Of a stretch of 64,000 bases of DNA, positions 16,264 through 23,544 are shown one piece after another. The stretch is taken from assembly GCA_902800625.1 (NCBI GenBank), contig CADCFG010000007.1:1-64000 (forward strand), given 5' to 3'. Every line of letters starts with the position of its first letter. Position 1 is the stretch's first letter. The position numbers and the translations under genes were made by a program. Source of the DNA: an uncultured Eubacteriales bacterium (GTDB lineage: Bacteria; Bacillota; Clostridia; Christensenellales; Aristaeellaceae). The notes under the pieces were generated by a model. It did not search any database. It was not told the origin of the DNA and saw nothing but the letters and a program-made list of their open reading frames with translations.

Positions 16264-17342
16264 GGTCTCACCTCATCCAACATCATATCCAGTACCACGC
16301 ACGCCACAACCGCCTCCACCACGGGCACGGCCCGGGGCACCACGCAGGGGTCGTGGCGGCCCTGCACGGTCAGGGGGGCGTTCTCGTTTCGGGAGAGGGA
16401 CACGGACTTCTGCTCCAACGCGATGGACGGCGTGGGCTTGAACGCCGCACGCACCACCAGGGGCATGCCGGTGGTGATGCCGCCCAGCGCGCCGCCGTGG
16501 CGGTTCGTCTCGGTGACCACGCGGCCGCCCTCCACGCGGAAGGGGTCGTTGTGGGCGCTGCCGCGCATGTCGGCGGCGGCGAAGCCCGCGCCGAATTCCA
16601 CGCCCTTCACGGCGGGGATGCCGAACAGCGCCCGGGCGATCCGGTTCTCCACGCCGTCGAACATGCCGTCGCCCAGCCCGGCGGGCAGGCCCGTGGCGAA
16701 GCACTCCACCACGCCGCCCACGGAGTCGCCCTCGGCCCTCGCCTGGCGGATGGCGCCCGCCATGCGCGCGGCGGCCCCGGCATCCGCGCAGGGCAGGCCT
16801 TCTTCCGCGATGGCGTCCAGGTCGGGACGGGCGAAATCCACATCCGCGTCCGGTATGCCCGCGACGCTGCGGATGCGCGCCTTCACCCGGATGCCCCGCT
16901 CCGCCAGCAGCTGCAGGGCCAGCGCCCCGGCGAAGCACAGCGGCGCGGTGAGCCGCCCGGAGAACTGCCCGCCGCCGCGGATGTCGTTGTGACCGGCGTA
17001 CTTCACCGCGGCGGCGAAGTCGGCGTGACCGGGCCGGGGCACGTCCCGCAGGGCGGCGTAGTCCTGGCTGCGGGTGTTGGTGTTGTCGATCACGGCGGTC
17101 AGCGGCGCGCCGCAGGTCTCGCCCCGGTCATTCAGTCCGGCGACGATGCGCACTGCGTCGGCTTCCTTTCGCGGCGTGGACAGGTCGCCGTTGCCGGGGG
17201 CCCGCCGCGCCATGAACGCCGATATGGCCGCCATATCCGGCACGACGCCCGCGGGGATACCCTCGATCACCGCGCCGATCATCGGCGAATGGCTCTGGCC
17301 GAAGATGGTCACGCGGTATTTACTGCCCAGGGTGTTCGACAT
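16254..17342 (-). CDS. aroC: chorismate synthase
   Basis: Last step to chorismate, a reduced-FMN-dependent 1,4-elimination of phosphate from EPSP. The start at 17342 (MSNTLGSKYRVTIFGQSHSP) has a GGGAGGGA ribosome site; the open frame upstream is a shadow of aroA. The N-terminal box reads GQSHS instead of the common GESHG, but the catalytic His is kept. VPRPGHADFAAAVKY, NDIRGGGQFSGRLTAP and the C-terminal TNRHGGALGGITTGMPLVV are typical. 362 residues is normal. It overlaps aroA by 23 bases and pheA by 10, so translation is tightly coupled. Confidence 0.96.
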   Translation of the reverse strand: MSNTLGSKYRVTIFGQSHSPMIGAVIEGIPAGVVPDMAAISAFMARRAPGNGDLSTPRKEADAVRIVAGLNDRGETCGAPLTAVIDNTNTRSQDYAALRDVPRPGHADFAAAVKYAGHNDIRGGGQFSGRLTAPLCFAGALALQLLAERGIRVKARIRSVAGIPDADVDFARPDLDAIAEEGLPCADAGAAARMAGAIRQARAEGDSVGGVVECFATGLPAGLGDGMFDGVENRIARALFGIPAVKGVEFGAGFAAADMRGSAHNDPFRVEGGRVVTETNRHGGALGGITTGMPLVVRAAFKPTPSIALEQKSVSLSRNENAPLTVQGRHDPCVVPRAVPVVEAVVACVVLDMMLDEVRPWS

Positions 17343-18537
17343 GGACGATCCCTCCCAACGCTTGGTAGTCCCGGAAGAAGTCCGGGTAGGATTTTTCGAC
17401 GGCCTCGGCCCCGGTGATGCGCACCGGCGCGTCGGCAAGCGCCGCGGCCACGGCAGCGGCCATCACGATGCGGTGGTCGTTGGCGCCGTCCACGGTGCGC
17501 ACGCCCTCGGCGCAGGGGGCGGGCCTGCCGCCATGGATGACCAGCCCGTCCGGGGTGATTTCGCACCCGTGGCCCAGCACACGCAGCATGGCGGCGGTGG
17601 TGGCGAGGCGGTCGCTCTCCTTCAGCCGCAGCCGCGCCGCGCCGGTGATGACCGTGGTCTGGGGCAGGCTCGCCGCCGCGGCGGCCAGGATCGGCACCAG
17701 GTCAGGCACGTTTTCGGCATCGATTTCGGCCCTGCCCAGCAGGGAAACGATCGTCCGGTCCCCCTGGACGCTGTCGTCCCTCAGCCCTTCCACGCGGATG
17801 TCCGCGCCAAGGGCATTGGCCCCGTGCCAGAACGCCGCCGCCGACCAGTCGCCTTCCACCTCGAGGTCTCCCGGGGAGCGGTATTTCTGGCCACCGGGAA
17901 CGCGCCAGCCGGTGTCTGTGGGGATGATTTCGATGCCGAATGCCGCAAGCGCCTGGAGCGTCATGGTCACGTAGGCAGCGGAGGCCAGCTTCGTGGTGAG
18001 GACGATCGCGCTGTCCTCCTTCAGCAACGGCAGCGCCAGCAGCAGCCCGGTGACGTATTGGCTGGACACGTCCCCCGGCAGCGCCCACCGGCCGCCCGCG
18101 ATGGGCCCGGAGAGGCGCATGGGCAGGAGGCCGTTGTCGATGGACGCACCGTGCTGGCGCAGGGCGTCCGTCAGCGCCGCGTTGGGCCGCTGGGGCAGCC
18201 GCCCGTGGCCGACGACCGTCGCCCGCACGCCCAGCGCGCAGGCCACCGGCAGCAGGAAGCGCAGCGTGGAGCCGCTCTCGCCGCAGTCCAGCAGGATGTC
18301 CTTTGGAACATGGGCGATGGGGGAGACCTCGATCACATCTCCGTCCCGGCGGATTTTTGCCCCCAGTGCCGTGAGGCACGCGAGCGTGGCCTCGATGTCC
18401 CGGTTCAGGGCGCTGATGCGCACCCGGGTGGGCCGATCCGCCAGCGCGGCGCAGATCAGCGCCCGGTGGGCGGCGGACTTGGACGCGGGCACGCGCACGC
18501 TCCCGGAAAGCCTTCCCGGCGTGATGAGGACGTTCAT
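17320..18537 (-). CDS. aroA: 3-phosphoshikimate 1-carboxyvinyltransferase (EPSP synthase)
   Basis: Transfers enolpyruvyl from PEP to shikimate-3-phosphate. The shikimate-binding start is RVPASKSAAHRALICAALAD and the PEP loop is DCGESGSTLRFLLPVACALG; the latter is the GxSGxTxR variant found in many Bacillota in place of GNAGTAMR. The C-terminal half has LKESDRLATTAAMLR and GANDHRIVMAAAVAAALAD. 405 residues is slightly short for the family but complete. It overlaps aroB by 4 bases (ATGA) and aroC by 23. Confidence 0.96.
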   Translation of the reverse strand: MNVLITPGRLSGSVRVPASKSAAHRALICAALADRPTRVRISALNRDIEATLACLTALGAKIRRDGDVIEVSPIAHVPKDILLDCGESGSTLRFLLPVACALGVRATVVGHGRLPQRPNAALTDALRQHGASIDNGLLPMRLSGPIAGGRWALPGDVSSQYVTGLLLALPLLKEDSAIVLTTKLASAAYVTMTLQALAAFGIEIIPTDTGWRVPGGQKYRSPGDLEVEGDWSAAAFWHGANALGADIRVEGLRDDSVQGDRTIVSLLGRAEIDAENVPDLVPILAAAAASLPQTTVITGAARLRLKESDRLATTAAMLRVLGHGCEITPDGLVIHGGRPAPCAEGVRTVDGANDHRIVMAAAVAAALADAPVRITGAEAVEKSYPDFFRDYQALGGIVHVEHPGQ

Positions 18538-19598
18538 AGGCCCAGCGCCTCCTGGGACTCCAGCGCCGCCTCAAAGCAGCGGGGCAATTCGGAAACGGGC
18601 ACCTTCTCCAGCCGGCACTTGCCGATGGCCTCCGGCAGCACCAGCGTGATGGAGCCGCCCGCGCGCTTCTTGTCGTTCAGCGCGGCCTTTGCCAGCGCCG
18701 CCGCGGGATAGTCGCAGCGGGTGGGCAGGCCGTTCTTGCGCAGGCAGTCCGCGATCTTCAGGATCATTTTCTCCGGGCACTTCGCCGCGGCGGCGGCCAT
18801 CAGCATGCCGATGCCCACGCACTGTCCGTGGAGCAGCCGGTAGCCGGAGAGGTGTTCGATGGCGTGGCCGAAGGTATGGCCCAGATTGAGGAACGCCCGG
18901 CTGCCGGTGTCGAACTCATCCCCGGCCACCACGTCCCGCTTGTAGGTCACGCAGCGCTCCACCACCTCGTCGATCTCATCCAGCCAGTCGCCGCCGGAGA
19001 GTAGTTCAAACAGCGCAGGGTCGTTCAGCACGCCGCACTTGACGGCCTCCGCGCAGCCGTTGGACAGCTGCTCGGCGGGCAGGTCGCGCAGCACGTCCGT
19101 GTCCGTGATGACCAGGCTGGGCTGGTGGAACGCGCCCACCATGTTCTTGCCGAAGGGCATGTCCACGGCGGTCTTGCCGCCCACGGAGGAATCCACCGCC
19201 GCCAGCAGCGTGGTGGGGATCTGCACGAAGCGGATGCCTCGGGTGTAGATGGCCGCGGCAAAGCCCGCCATGTCCCCGGTCACGCCGCCGCCCAGCGCCA
19301 CCACCAGGTCGCTGCGGGAAAGACCCTCCTCGCCCAGGGCGTTCAGTATGTCGGTGAGGGTCGCGAGGTTCTTACTGGCCTCCCCGGCGGGGAAGGCGAA
19401 GCGGGTCACGTCAAAGCCGGCGTAGCTGAAGCTGATCTGCGCCCGGTCGCCGTAGAGCTCGTCCACGGTGTCGTCGGACACGATCACGCACTTGCAGGGC
19501 TTGACCACCTTCGCGGTCAGCTCGCCACACTTGTCCAGCAGCCCCTCGCCGATCAGCACGTCGTAGGATTTCGAGGCGGTGATGTGGATCCTGCGCAT
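18534..19598 (-). CDS. aroB: 3-dehydroquinate synthase
   Basis: Cyclises DAHP to 3-dehydroquinate with NAD and a divalent metal. The NAD-binding and active-site block is VVALGGGVTGDMAGFAAAIY followed by QIPTTLLAAVDSSVGGKTAV and NMVGAFHQPSLVITD, all textbook. The metal ligands are in CAEAVKCG and FGHAIEHLSGYRLLHGQCVG. 354 residues is the usual size. It lies 3 bases after the GNAT gene and overlaps aroA by 4 bases. Confidence 0.97.
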   Translation of the reverse strand: MRRIHITASKSYDVLIGEGLLDKCGELTAKVVKPCKCVIVSDDTVDELYGDRAQISFSYAGFDVTRFAFPAGEASKNLATLTDILNALGEEGLSRSDLVVALGGGVTGDMAGFAAAIYTRGIRFVQIPTTLLAAVDSSVGGKTAVDMPFGKNMVGAFHQPSLVITDTDVLRDLPAEQLSNGCAEAVKCGVLNDPALFELLSGGDWLDEIDEVVERCVTYKRDVVAGDEFDTGSRAFLNLGHTFGHAIEHLSGYRLLHGQCVGIGMLMAAAAAKCPEKMILKIADCLRKNGLPTRCDYPAAALAKAALNDKKRAGGSITLVLPEAIGKCRLEKVPVSELPRCFEAALESQEALGL

Positions 19599-19601
19599 CG
19601 T

Positions 19602-20081
19602 CTATACCTCCAGTTCCATGTACCTGCGGTAAGTCGTGAACCCCGCGGCCTCGTAGAACGCCAGGGCGTCGCCGTTGAAGCCCCACACGTCCAGGTCGAT
19701 GCGGCCAAGGCCGCGCGCCTTCGCGTCGTCCTTCATGTACCGAACCAGTGCGCTGGCCACGCCCCGGCGGCGGAAGGCCGCGTCCACGCCGAACTCCTCC
19801 ACGTGGTAGAAGTCCAGCGCATGGGTGTAGGGACCTTCGGGCCGGTGAACATACTGCACCGTGGCGAACCCGGCCACCTCGCCGTCCACCAGGCCCACCA
19901 GCACGCCGAAGCGCTCGGGCTGGTCGAACTGCTCGTAGACGTGGCTGCGCAGGGATTCGTTGAAGCCGGGGCGAAAGTGGGCCGGGCGGCCGGCGACGTG
20001 CACATCGTTTACCATCCTGCGCAATTCGTTCACGCGCTCCAATTCTTCCCGCTTCGCGGGGCGAACGATGATTTGAGCCAT
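19602..20081 (-). CDS. GNAT family N-acetyltransferase
   Basis: 159 residues with the acetyl-CoA binding motif in VEEFGVDAAFRRRGVASALV (the RxxGxA/G loop) and a following GRIDLDVWGFNGDALAFYEA strand-helix unit, then GFTTYRRYMEL, the typical GNAT C-terminus. The substrate is unknown. It is embedded in the aromatic operon, 3 bases before aroB and 116 bases after tyrA, with a GGAGG-type ribosome site. It could be an accidental passenger or could modify an aromatic metabolite; nothing in the sequence decides that. Confidence 0.9.
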   Translation of the reverse strand: MAQIIVRPAKREELERVNELRRMVNDVHVAGRPAHFRPGFNESLRSHVYEQFDQPERFGVLVGLVDGEVAGFATVQYVHRPEGPYTHALDFYHVEEFGVDAAFRRRGVASALVRYMKDDAKARGLGRIDLDVWGFNGDALAFYEAAGFTTYRRYMELEV

Positions 20082-20114
20082 GGGGGAGACCTCCTTTTGG
20101 CCTTGGTGAGGAAG

Positions 20115-20204
20115 AGTTCAGAGTTTAGTGTTCAGAGTTTAGATAAGAGTGCCTGAGAACGCGTACGGTCTGACCAAGCCAATCAACTCTAAACTCTCTA
20201 ATCC
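20115..20204. repeat. intergenic element with simple-repeat arms between tyrA and GNAT
   Basis: Tandem GTTCAGAGTTTAG units (20117-20142) are inverted as CTAAACTC near 20190-20197. The core between them includes TGCCTGAGAACG (20150-20161). The same 12 bases occur inverted in the element at 21064-21161, so the two are related although their arms differ. It lies in the operon transcript. Confidence 0.6.
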
Positions 20205-21028
20205 AGCGCCTCCTTGGCGATCCTGCCCTCCCGCAGCACGGGCAGCAGCCCGTCCGGGTCGGCGGCGGCCAGGGCGTCGCGGTACTCGTTCAGCCGCATG
20301 ATCAGGTCGTCCAGCGCGGGAAGCAGCAGGTCGTTGTTCTCCAGGAACAGTTCCGTCCACATCACCTCGTTCATCCGGGCGACGCGGGTCATGTCCAGGA
20401 AACTGCCGGCGGAGAAGCCCTTGTGATCCTTCGACAGCGGGTTCTTGACATACGCGCCGGAGACGATGTGGGCCAGCTGGCTGGTGTAGGCGATCATCTG
20501 GTCGTGGGCCTCGGGGGTGCAGAAGCGCACCAGCTTGAAGCCCGCCTCCAGGAAGAAGGCCTTGGCCGCCTCCCGGACCTCGATGGGCACGTCGGCCGGG
20601 GGGCAGAGGATCATGGAGGCGTTGTCGAACAGGTCGGCCCGGGCGGCGGCAAAGCCGGAGAACTCCCGGCCCGCCATGGGGTGCCCGCCGATGTAGTGCC
20701 AGCCGCGGCCCTCCGCCAGCGGGGCCGCCTGGTCGAACACGCAGCGCTTCACGCCCGCGCAGTCCACCACCAGCGCGCCCTTGCCGAAGCGGTCCGCGTG
20801 CTCCGCGATCCAGTCCGCGCAAAGCTGGGGGAACAGGCTCACCAGCACGACGTCGCAGCCGGGCAGCATGTCCTCGGTCAGCTCGTCGTGGATGGCTTCC
20901 ACGGCCTTGGCCCGCAGCATGACCTCCGGGTTGATGTCATAGCCGAACACGGTGTGGTCGGTGTGGCGGCGGATGCTCATGGCCAGCGAGCCGCCGATCA
21001 GGCCCAGGCCGATGATGGCGATTTTCAT
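20198..21028 (-). CDS. tyrA: prephenate dehydrogenase
   Basis: Oxidatively decarboxylates prephenate to 4-hydroxyphenylpyruvate, the tyrosine branch. The Rossmann NAD(P) loop is IAIIGLGLIGGSLAMSIRRH at the extreme N-terminus. The catalytic histidine and substrate region is WHYIGGHPMAGREFSGFAAA. The helical dimerisation domain follows (VSGAYVKNPLSKDHKGFSAG). There is no C-terminal ACT domain, so direct tyrosine feedback through ACT is absent; at 276 residues it is of the short form. It is the second gene of the operon, 134 bases after aroF. Confidence 0.94.
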   Translation of the reverse strand: MKIAIIGLGLIGGSLAMSIRRHTDHTVFGYDINPEVMLRAKAVEAIHDELTEDMLPGCDVVLVSLFPQLCADWIAEHADRFGKGALVVDCAGVKRCVFDQAAPLAEGRGWHYIGGHPMAGREFSGFAAARADLFDNASMILCPPADVPIEVREAAKAFFLEAGFKLVRFCTPEAHDQMIAYTSQLAHIVSGAYVKNPLSKDHKGFSAGSFLDMTRVARMNEVMWTELFLENNDLLLPALDDLIMRLNEYRDALAAADPDGLLPVLREGRIAKEALD

Positions 21029-21063
21029 GGTTATGCTCCTTTCTTGGAGGGAGAATGAGGAAG

Positions 21064-21161
21064 TAGACAGTAGGGAGTAGGCGGTAGGGAGCAGGCAGTA
21101 GGGAAAGTGGCCACGTTCTCAGGCATTTCCTACTCCCTACTCCCTAATCCCTGCTCCCTGT
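21064..21161. repeat. TAGGGAG simple-repeat palindrome between aroF and tyrA
   Basis: AGTAGGGAGTAGGCGGTAGG and related units (21064-21104) are inverted as CCTACTCCCTACTCCC (21129-21144) and CCCTGCTCCCTG. The core holds CGTTCTCAGGCA (21114-21125), the inverse of the core of the element at 20115-20204. The arms could form a long hairpin in the aromatic operon transcript. Confidence 0.65.
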
Positions 21162-21162
21162 C

Positions 21163-22167
21163 TCACCGCACCCGATACGGCAGCACGTTGCGGATCCCCT
21201 GGGCCAGTTCGTCGAACTGTTCCGGCGTCAGGCTCTGCTTGCCGTCGCACAGAGCGTGGGGCGGGTCGTTGTGCACCTCGATGATCAGGCCGTCGGCCCC
21301 GGCCACCGTGGCGGCCATGGCCATGGACTTCACCAGGTAGGCGTGGCCCGTGCCGTGGCTGGGGTCCACCACCACCGGCAGGTGGGTCAGCCTGCGCAGC
21401 ACCGGCACGGCGGACAGGTCCAGGGTGTTTCGGGTGTAGGTCTCGAAGGTGCGGATGCCCCGCTCGCAGAGGATCACGTTGTTGTTGCCGCCGGCCATGA
21501 TGTACTCGGCGCTCATCAGCAGCTCCTCCAGCGTGTTGGCCAGGCCGCGCTTCAGGAGGATGGTCTTGCGTGTCTGGCCCAGCTCCTTCAGCAGCTCGAA
21601 GTTCTGCATGTTCCGCGCGCCCACCTGCACCACGTCCACGTCCTCGAACAGCTTAAGGTGCGCCGCCTCCATGATCTCGGTGACGATGGGCAGGCCCGTG
21701 GCCTTCTTGGCCTCCTTCAGCAGCTCCAGGCCCTTTTCGTGCAGGCCCTGGAAGGCGTAGGGGGACGTGCGGGGCTTGAACGCGCCGCCGCGCAGCATGC
21801 CCGCGCCGCTCTTCTTCACCGACTGGGCCACGGAGATGATCTGCTCCCGGGTCTCCACCGAGCACGGCCCGGCGATGATCTGGAAATGCCCGCCGCCGAT
21901 GGGCACCCCGCCGCAGTCGACCACGGAATCGTCCTCGTGGAACTTGCGGTTGGCGCTCTTGAAGGGCTCCTGGATGCGCTTGACGCTCTCTACAATGTCC
22001 AGCGAGCTGATCAGGTCGATGTCCACGCGGCTGGTATCGCCGATCAGGCCGATGATGGTCTGGTGCTGGCCCTTGGAGATGTGCAGGTCGAAGCCGATGC
22101 CCTCCAGCCAGTTTGTCAGGTTCTTCACCTGCTTTTCGTTCACCTTGTCCTTCAGAAGAATAATCAT
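21163..22167 (-). CDS. aroF: 3-deoxy-7-phosphoheptulonate synthase (DAHP synthase, type I-beta)
   Basis: Condenses PEP and erythrose-4-phosphate, the committed step of the pathway. The N-terminal ~70 residues form a ferredoxin-like regulatory domain ([20 protein letters not shown]) seen in I-beta enzymes, where it mediates feedback control by aromatic amino acids. The TIM-barrel core has [60 protein letters not shown] and [14 protein letters not shown]. 334 residues is normal. It is the first structural gene after the attenuator leader and has a GGAAGGAA ribosome site. Confidence 0.97.
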   Translation of the reverse strand: MIILLKDKVNEKQVKNLTNWLEGIGFDLHISKGQHQTIIGLIGDTSRVDIDLISSLDIVESVKRIQEPFKSANRKFHEDDSVVDCGGVPIGGGHFQIIAGPCSVETREQIISVAQSVKKSGAGMLRGGAFKPRTSPYAFQGLHEKGLELLKEAKKATGLPIVTEIMEAAHLKLFEDVDVVQVGARNMQNFELLKELGQTRKTILLKRGLANTLEELLMSAEYIMAGGNNNVILCERGIRTFETYTRNTLDLSAVPVLRRLTHLPVVVDPSHGTGHAYLVKSMAMAATVAGADGLIIEVHNDPPHALCDGKQSLTPEQFDELAQGIRNVLPYRVR

Positions 22168-22196
22168 GGCGGTTCCTTCCTTTCGTTCCGGCGGCT

Positions 22197-22236
22197 AAAA
22201 AACACGGCCCCGCAGCGAGTTTTACTGCAGGGCCGT
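22197..22236 (-). terminator. attenuator terminator upstream of aroF
   Basis: On the minus strand ACGGCCCTGCAG (22225-22236) pairs with CTGCGGGGCCGT (22204-22215) with one mismatch, followed by GTTTTTT (forward A-run 22197-22202). It stands between the leader peptide gene and aroF, 30 bases before the aroF start, exactly where an attenuator stop is expected. Confidence 0.88.
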
Positions 22237-22320
22237 TGTCAAGATCCGCGCTTGAAATGGGTGTACAGCAAAGCTCTCTATCTGCGAACGCCGATAAAGT
22301 AAAAGTAGTAATAGCTGTAC
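22217..22320 (-). promoter_or_regulatory. alternative pairings of the aromatic attenuator
   Basis: Segment 1, GTACAGC, lies inside the leader peptide codons for Ala-Tyr-Ser (22314-22320) and pairs perfectly with segment 2, GCTGTAC (22263-22269), just after the leader stop. Segment 2 extended, GAGCTTTGCTG (22266-22276), can instead pair with segment 3, CAGTAAAACTC (22217-22227), with 9 Watson-Crick pairs, one G-U and one mismatch. Segment 3 overlaps the 5' arm and loop of the terminator, so 2:3 pairing blocks termination. A ribosome stalled on the Tyr/Phe codons would cover segment 1 and favour 2:3. Confidence 0.8.
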
Positions 22321-22334
22321 GCGCTGCGCTTCAC
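22278..22334 (-). CDS. Tyr/Phe-rich leader peptide of the aromatic operon
   Basis: An 18-codon gene starting with GTG at 22334 behind a GGAGGT ribosome site 7 bases away. It encodes MKRSAYSYYYFYFIGVRR and stops with TAG. Seven of 18 residues are Tyr or Phe (five Tyr, two Phe), six of them in one run of the eight residues YSYYYFYF. This matches the logic of the pheA and trp leader peptides of enterobacteria: when charged tRNA-Tyr or tRNA-Phe is scarce, the ribosome stalls in the run and the terminator does not form. It lies about 35 bases after the -10 box. The length is far below what gene finders normally report. Confidence 0.88.
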   Translation of the reverse strand: MKRSAYSYYYFYFIGVRR

Positions 22335-22374
22335 GGTGTGTACCTCCGGGTGTGTCAGTGCTTTAGTTGGCTAA

Positions 22375-22403
22375 ATTATAAGGCGACAAATCCGCTTTGT
22401 CAA
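22375..22403 (-). promoter_or_regulatory. promoter of the aromatic amino acid operon
   Basis: On the minus strand TTGACA (22398-22403) and TATAAT (22375-22380) are perfect boxes with a 17-base spacer. Constitutively strong initiation combined with a downstream attenuator is the usual arrangement. Confidence 0.92.
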
Positions 22404-22419
22404 TCCCCGTTTCCAATTC

Positions 22420-23544
22420 TTAACGTCCGCCGTTGAGTAGTTGCTCATAGCGCATGCGCAGCTTTGCCGCGGCGGCGCGGATGTCAAAGCCCCGCCGGGC
22501 GATGGCCTCGCGGGCGGCGCGGCTGGCGGCGTCCCGGTCAATGGGCCTGTGCGCGGCCATGGCGTCCGCCCAAGCCGCCCTGTCCAGGGGCAGCCAGGCG
22601 AGCAGGCCGGTCATGTCGCAGTCCCGGGTTACCCTGTCCGACACCAGCGCCGGAAGGCCCGACAGCTGCGCCTCCACCAGCACGTTGGGGAAGCCCTCGT
22701 ACAGCGAGGGCAGTACCAGGGCGTCCGCCGCGCGCATGCGGTCGGGCACGTCCCGGACGGGGCCGGTGAACGTCACCGAATCGCCGAGGCGAAGTTGCGT
22801 TACCTGCTGCTCCAGTGCCTGGCGCAGTTCGCCGCCGCCCACCAGCATCAGCTTCAACCGGGGATTGCGCGCCACGGCGTCCGCAAAGGCATCCAGCAGG
22901 AAGGCGTGGTTCTTCTGGGGCGTCAGCAGCCCCACCAGCATCAAGAGGATGTCCTCCGGCCCGACGCCCATCTCCCGGCGCTTTTGATCCCGGCGGGCGG
23001 CGTCGAAGGCGTACTCGTCCGCGTCGCTGGCAATGGGGATCACGTCGAAGGACCGGCTCCCGAACATCCACTGTCCGGCCTCCCGGCCGCAGGCCATGCG
23101 CCCGTTGGCGTTCATGAACATCAGCGGCTTCAGCAGCTGGTTGACCAGGGGATAGGAGGTGGTGGTGTTGTGGCTGTGGGCGATGTGCACACCCGCGCCG
23201 CCCAGCCGCGCCGCCAGCAGATCCAGGGCCACGGTGGCGCTGTTGCCGTGGACGTGGACGATATTATAGCCCTCCCGCCGCACGATCCGCGCGAGGGCAC
23301 GGCCATAGGCCAGGGGACGCTGCCCCCGCCGCTCCGGCAGCGCCCACACCTTCACGCCCAGCGCCTCCAGTGCCTGGCGAATCTCCGGCGCCGGCTCGCC
23401 CTTGGAGGCATAGCCGATGGTCATGCCCGCCCGATCCATGGCGCGCAGGTACTTGAGGATAATCAGCGTCTGGCCGTTCAGCTCGCTCTTGACCGTGTTC
23501 ACCATCAGCAGGCGGATGCCGCCCGCGTTTTTCGTCGCGCTCAT
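22420..23544 (-). CDS. glycosyltransferase family 4 (GT-B)
   Basis: A retaining GT-B enzyme transferring a nucleotide-activated sugar. The N-terminal domain shows RLLMVNTVKSELNGQTLIIL and VHVHGNSATVALDLLAARLG with the acceptor-side His motif VHIAHSHNTTT. The C-terminal domain has LLMLVGLLTPQKNHAFLLDA, LMLVGGGELRQALEQQV and the donor-binding ADALVLPSLYEGFPNVLVEA (the E-x7-E motif). 374 residues is typical. It is the last gene of the envelope operon and overlaps the preceding gene by 4 bases. No signal peptide: it acts at the inner membrane face. Confidence 0.93.
   Translation of the reverse strand: MSATKNAGGIRLLMVNTVKSELNGQTLIILKYLRAMDRAGMTIGYASKGEPAPEIRQALEALGVKVWALPERRGQRPLAYGRALARIVRREGYNIVHVHGNSATVALDLLAARLGGAGVHIAHSHNTTTSYPLVNQLLKPLMFMNANGRMACGREAGQWMFGSRSFDVIPIASDADEYAFDAARRDQKRREMGVGPEDILLMLVGLLTPQKNHAFLLDAFADAVARNPRLKLMLVGGGELRQALEQQVTQLRLGDSVTFTGPVRDVPDRMRAADALVLPSLYEGFPNVLVEAQLSGLPALVSDRVTRDCDMTGLLAWLPLDRAAWADAMAAHRPIDRDAASRAAREAIARRGFDIRAAAAKLRMRYEQLLNGGR

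Noticed and set aside
16266..17438. Upstream extension of aroC to 17438
   Set aside because: The extra residues overlap aroA and do not match chorismate synthase; MSNTLGSKYR at 17342 with a good ribosome site is the start.
20115..21161. CRISPR array in the simple-repeat gaps
   Set aside because: Repeat units are short, inverted and without unique spacers of constant length, and no cas genes are present.
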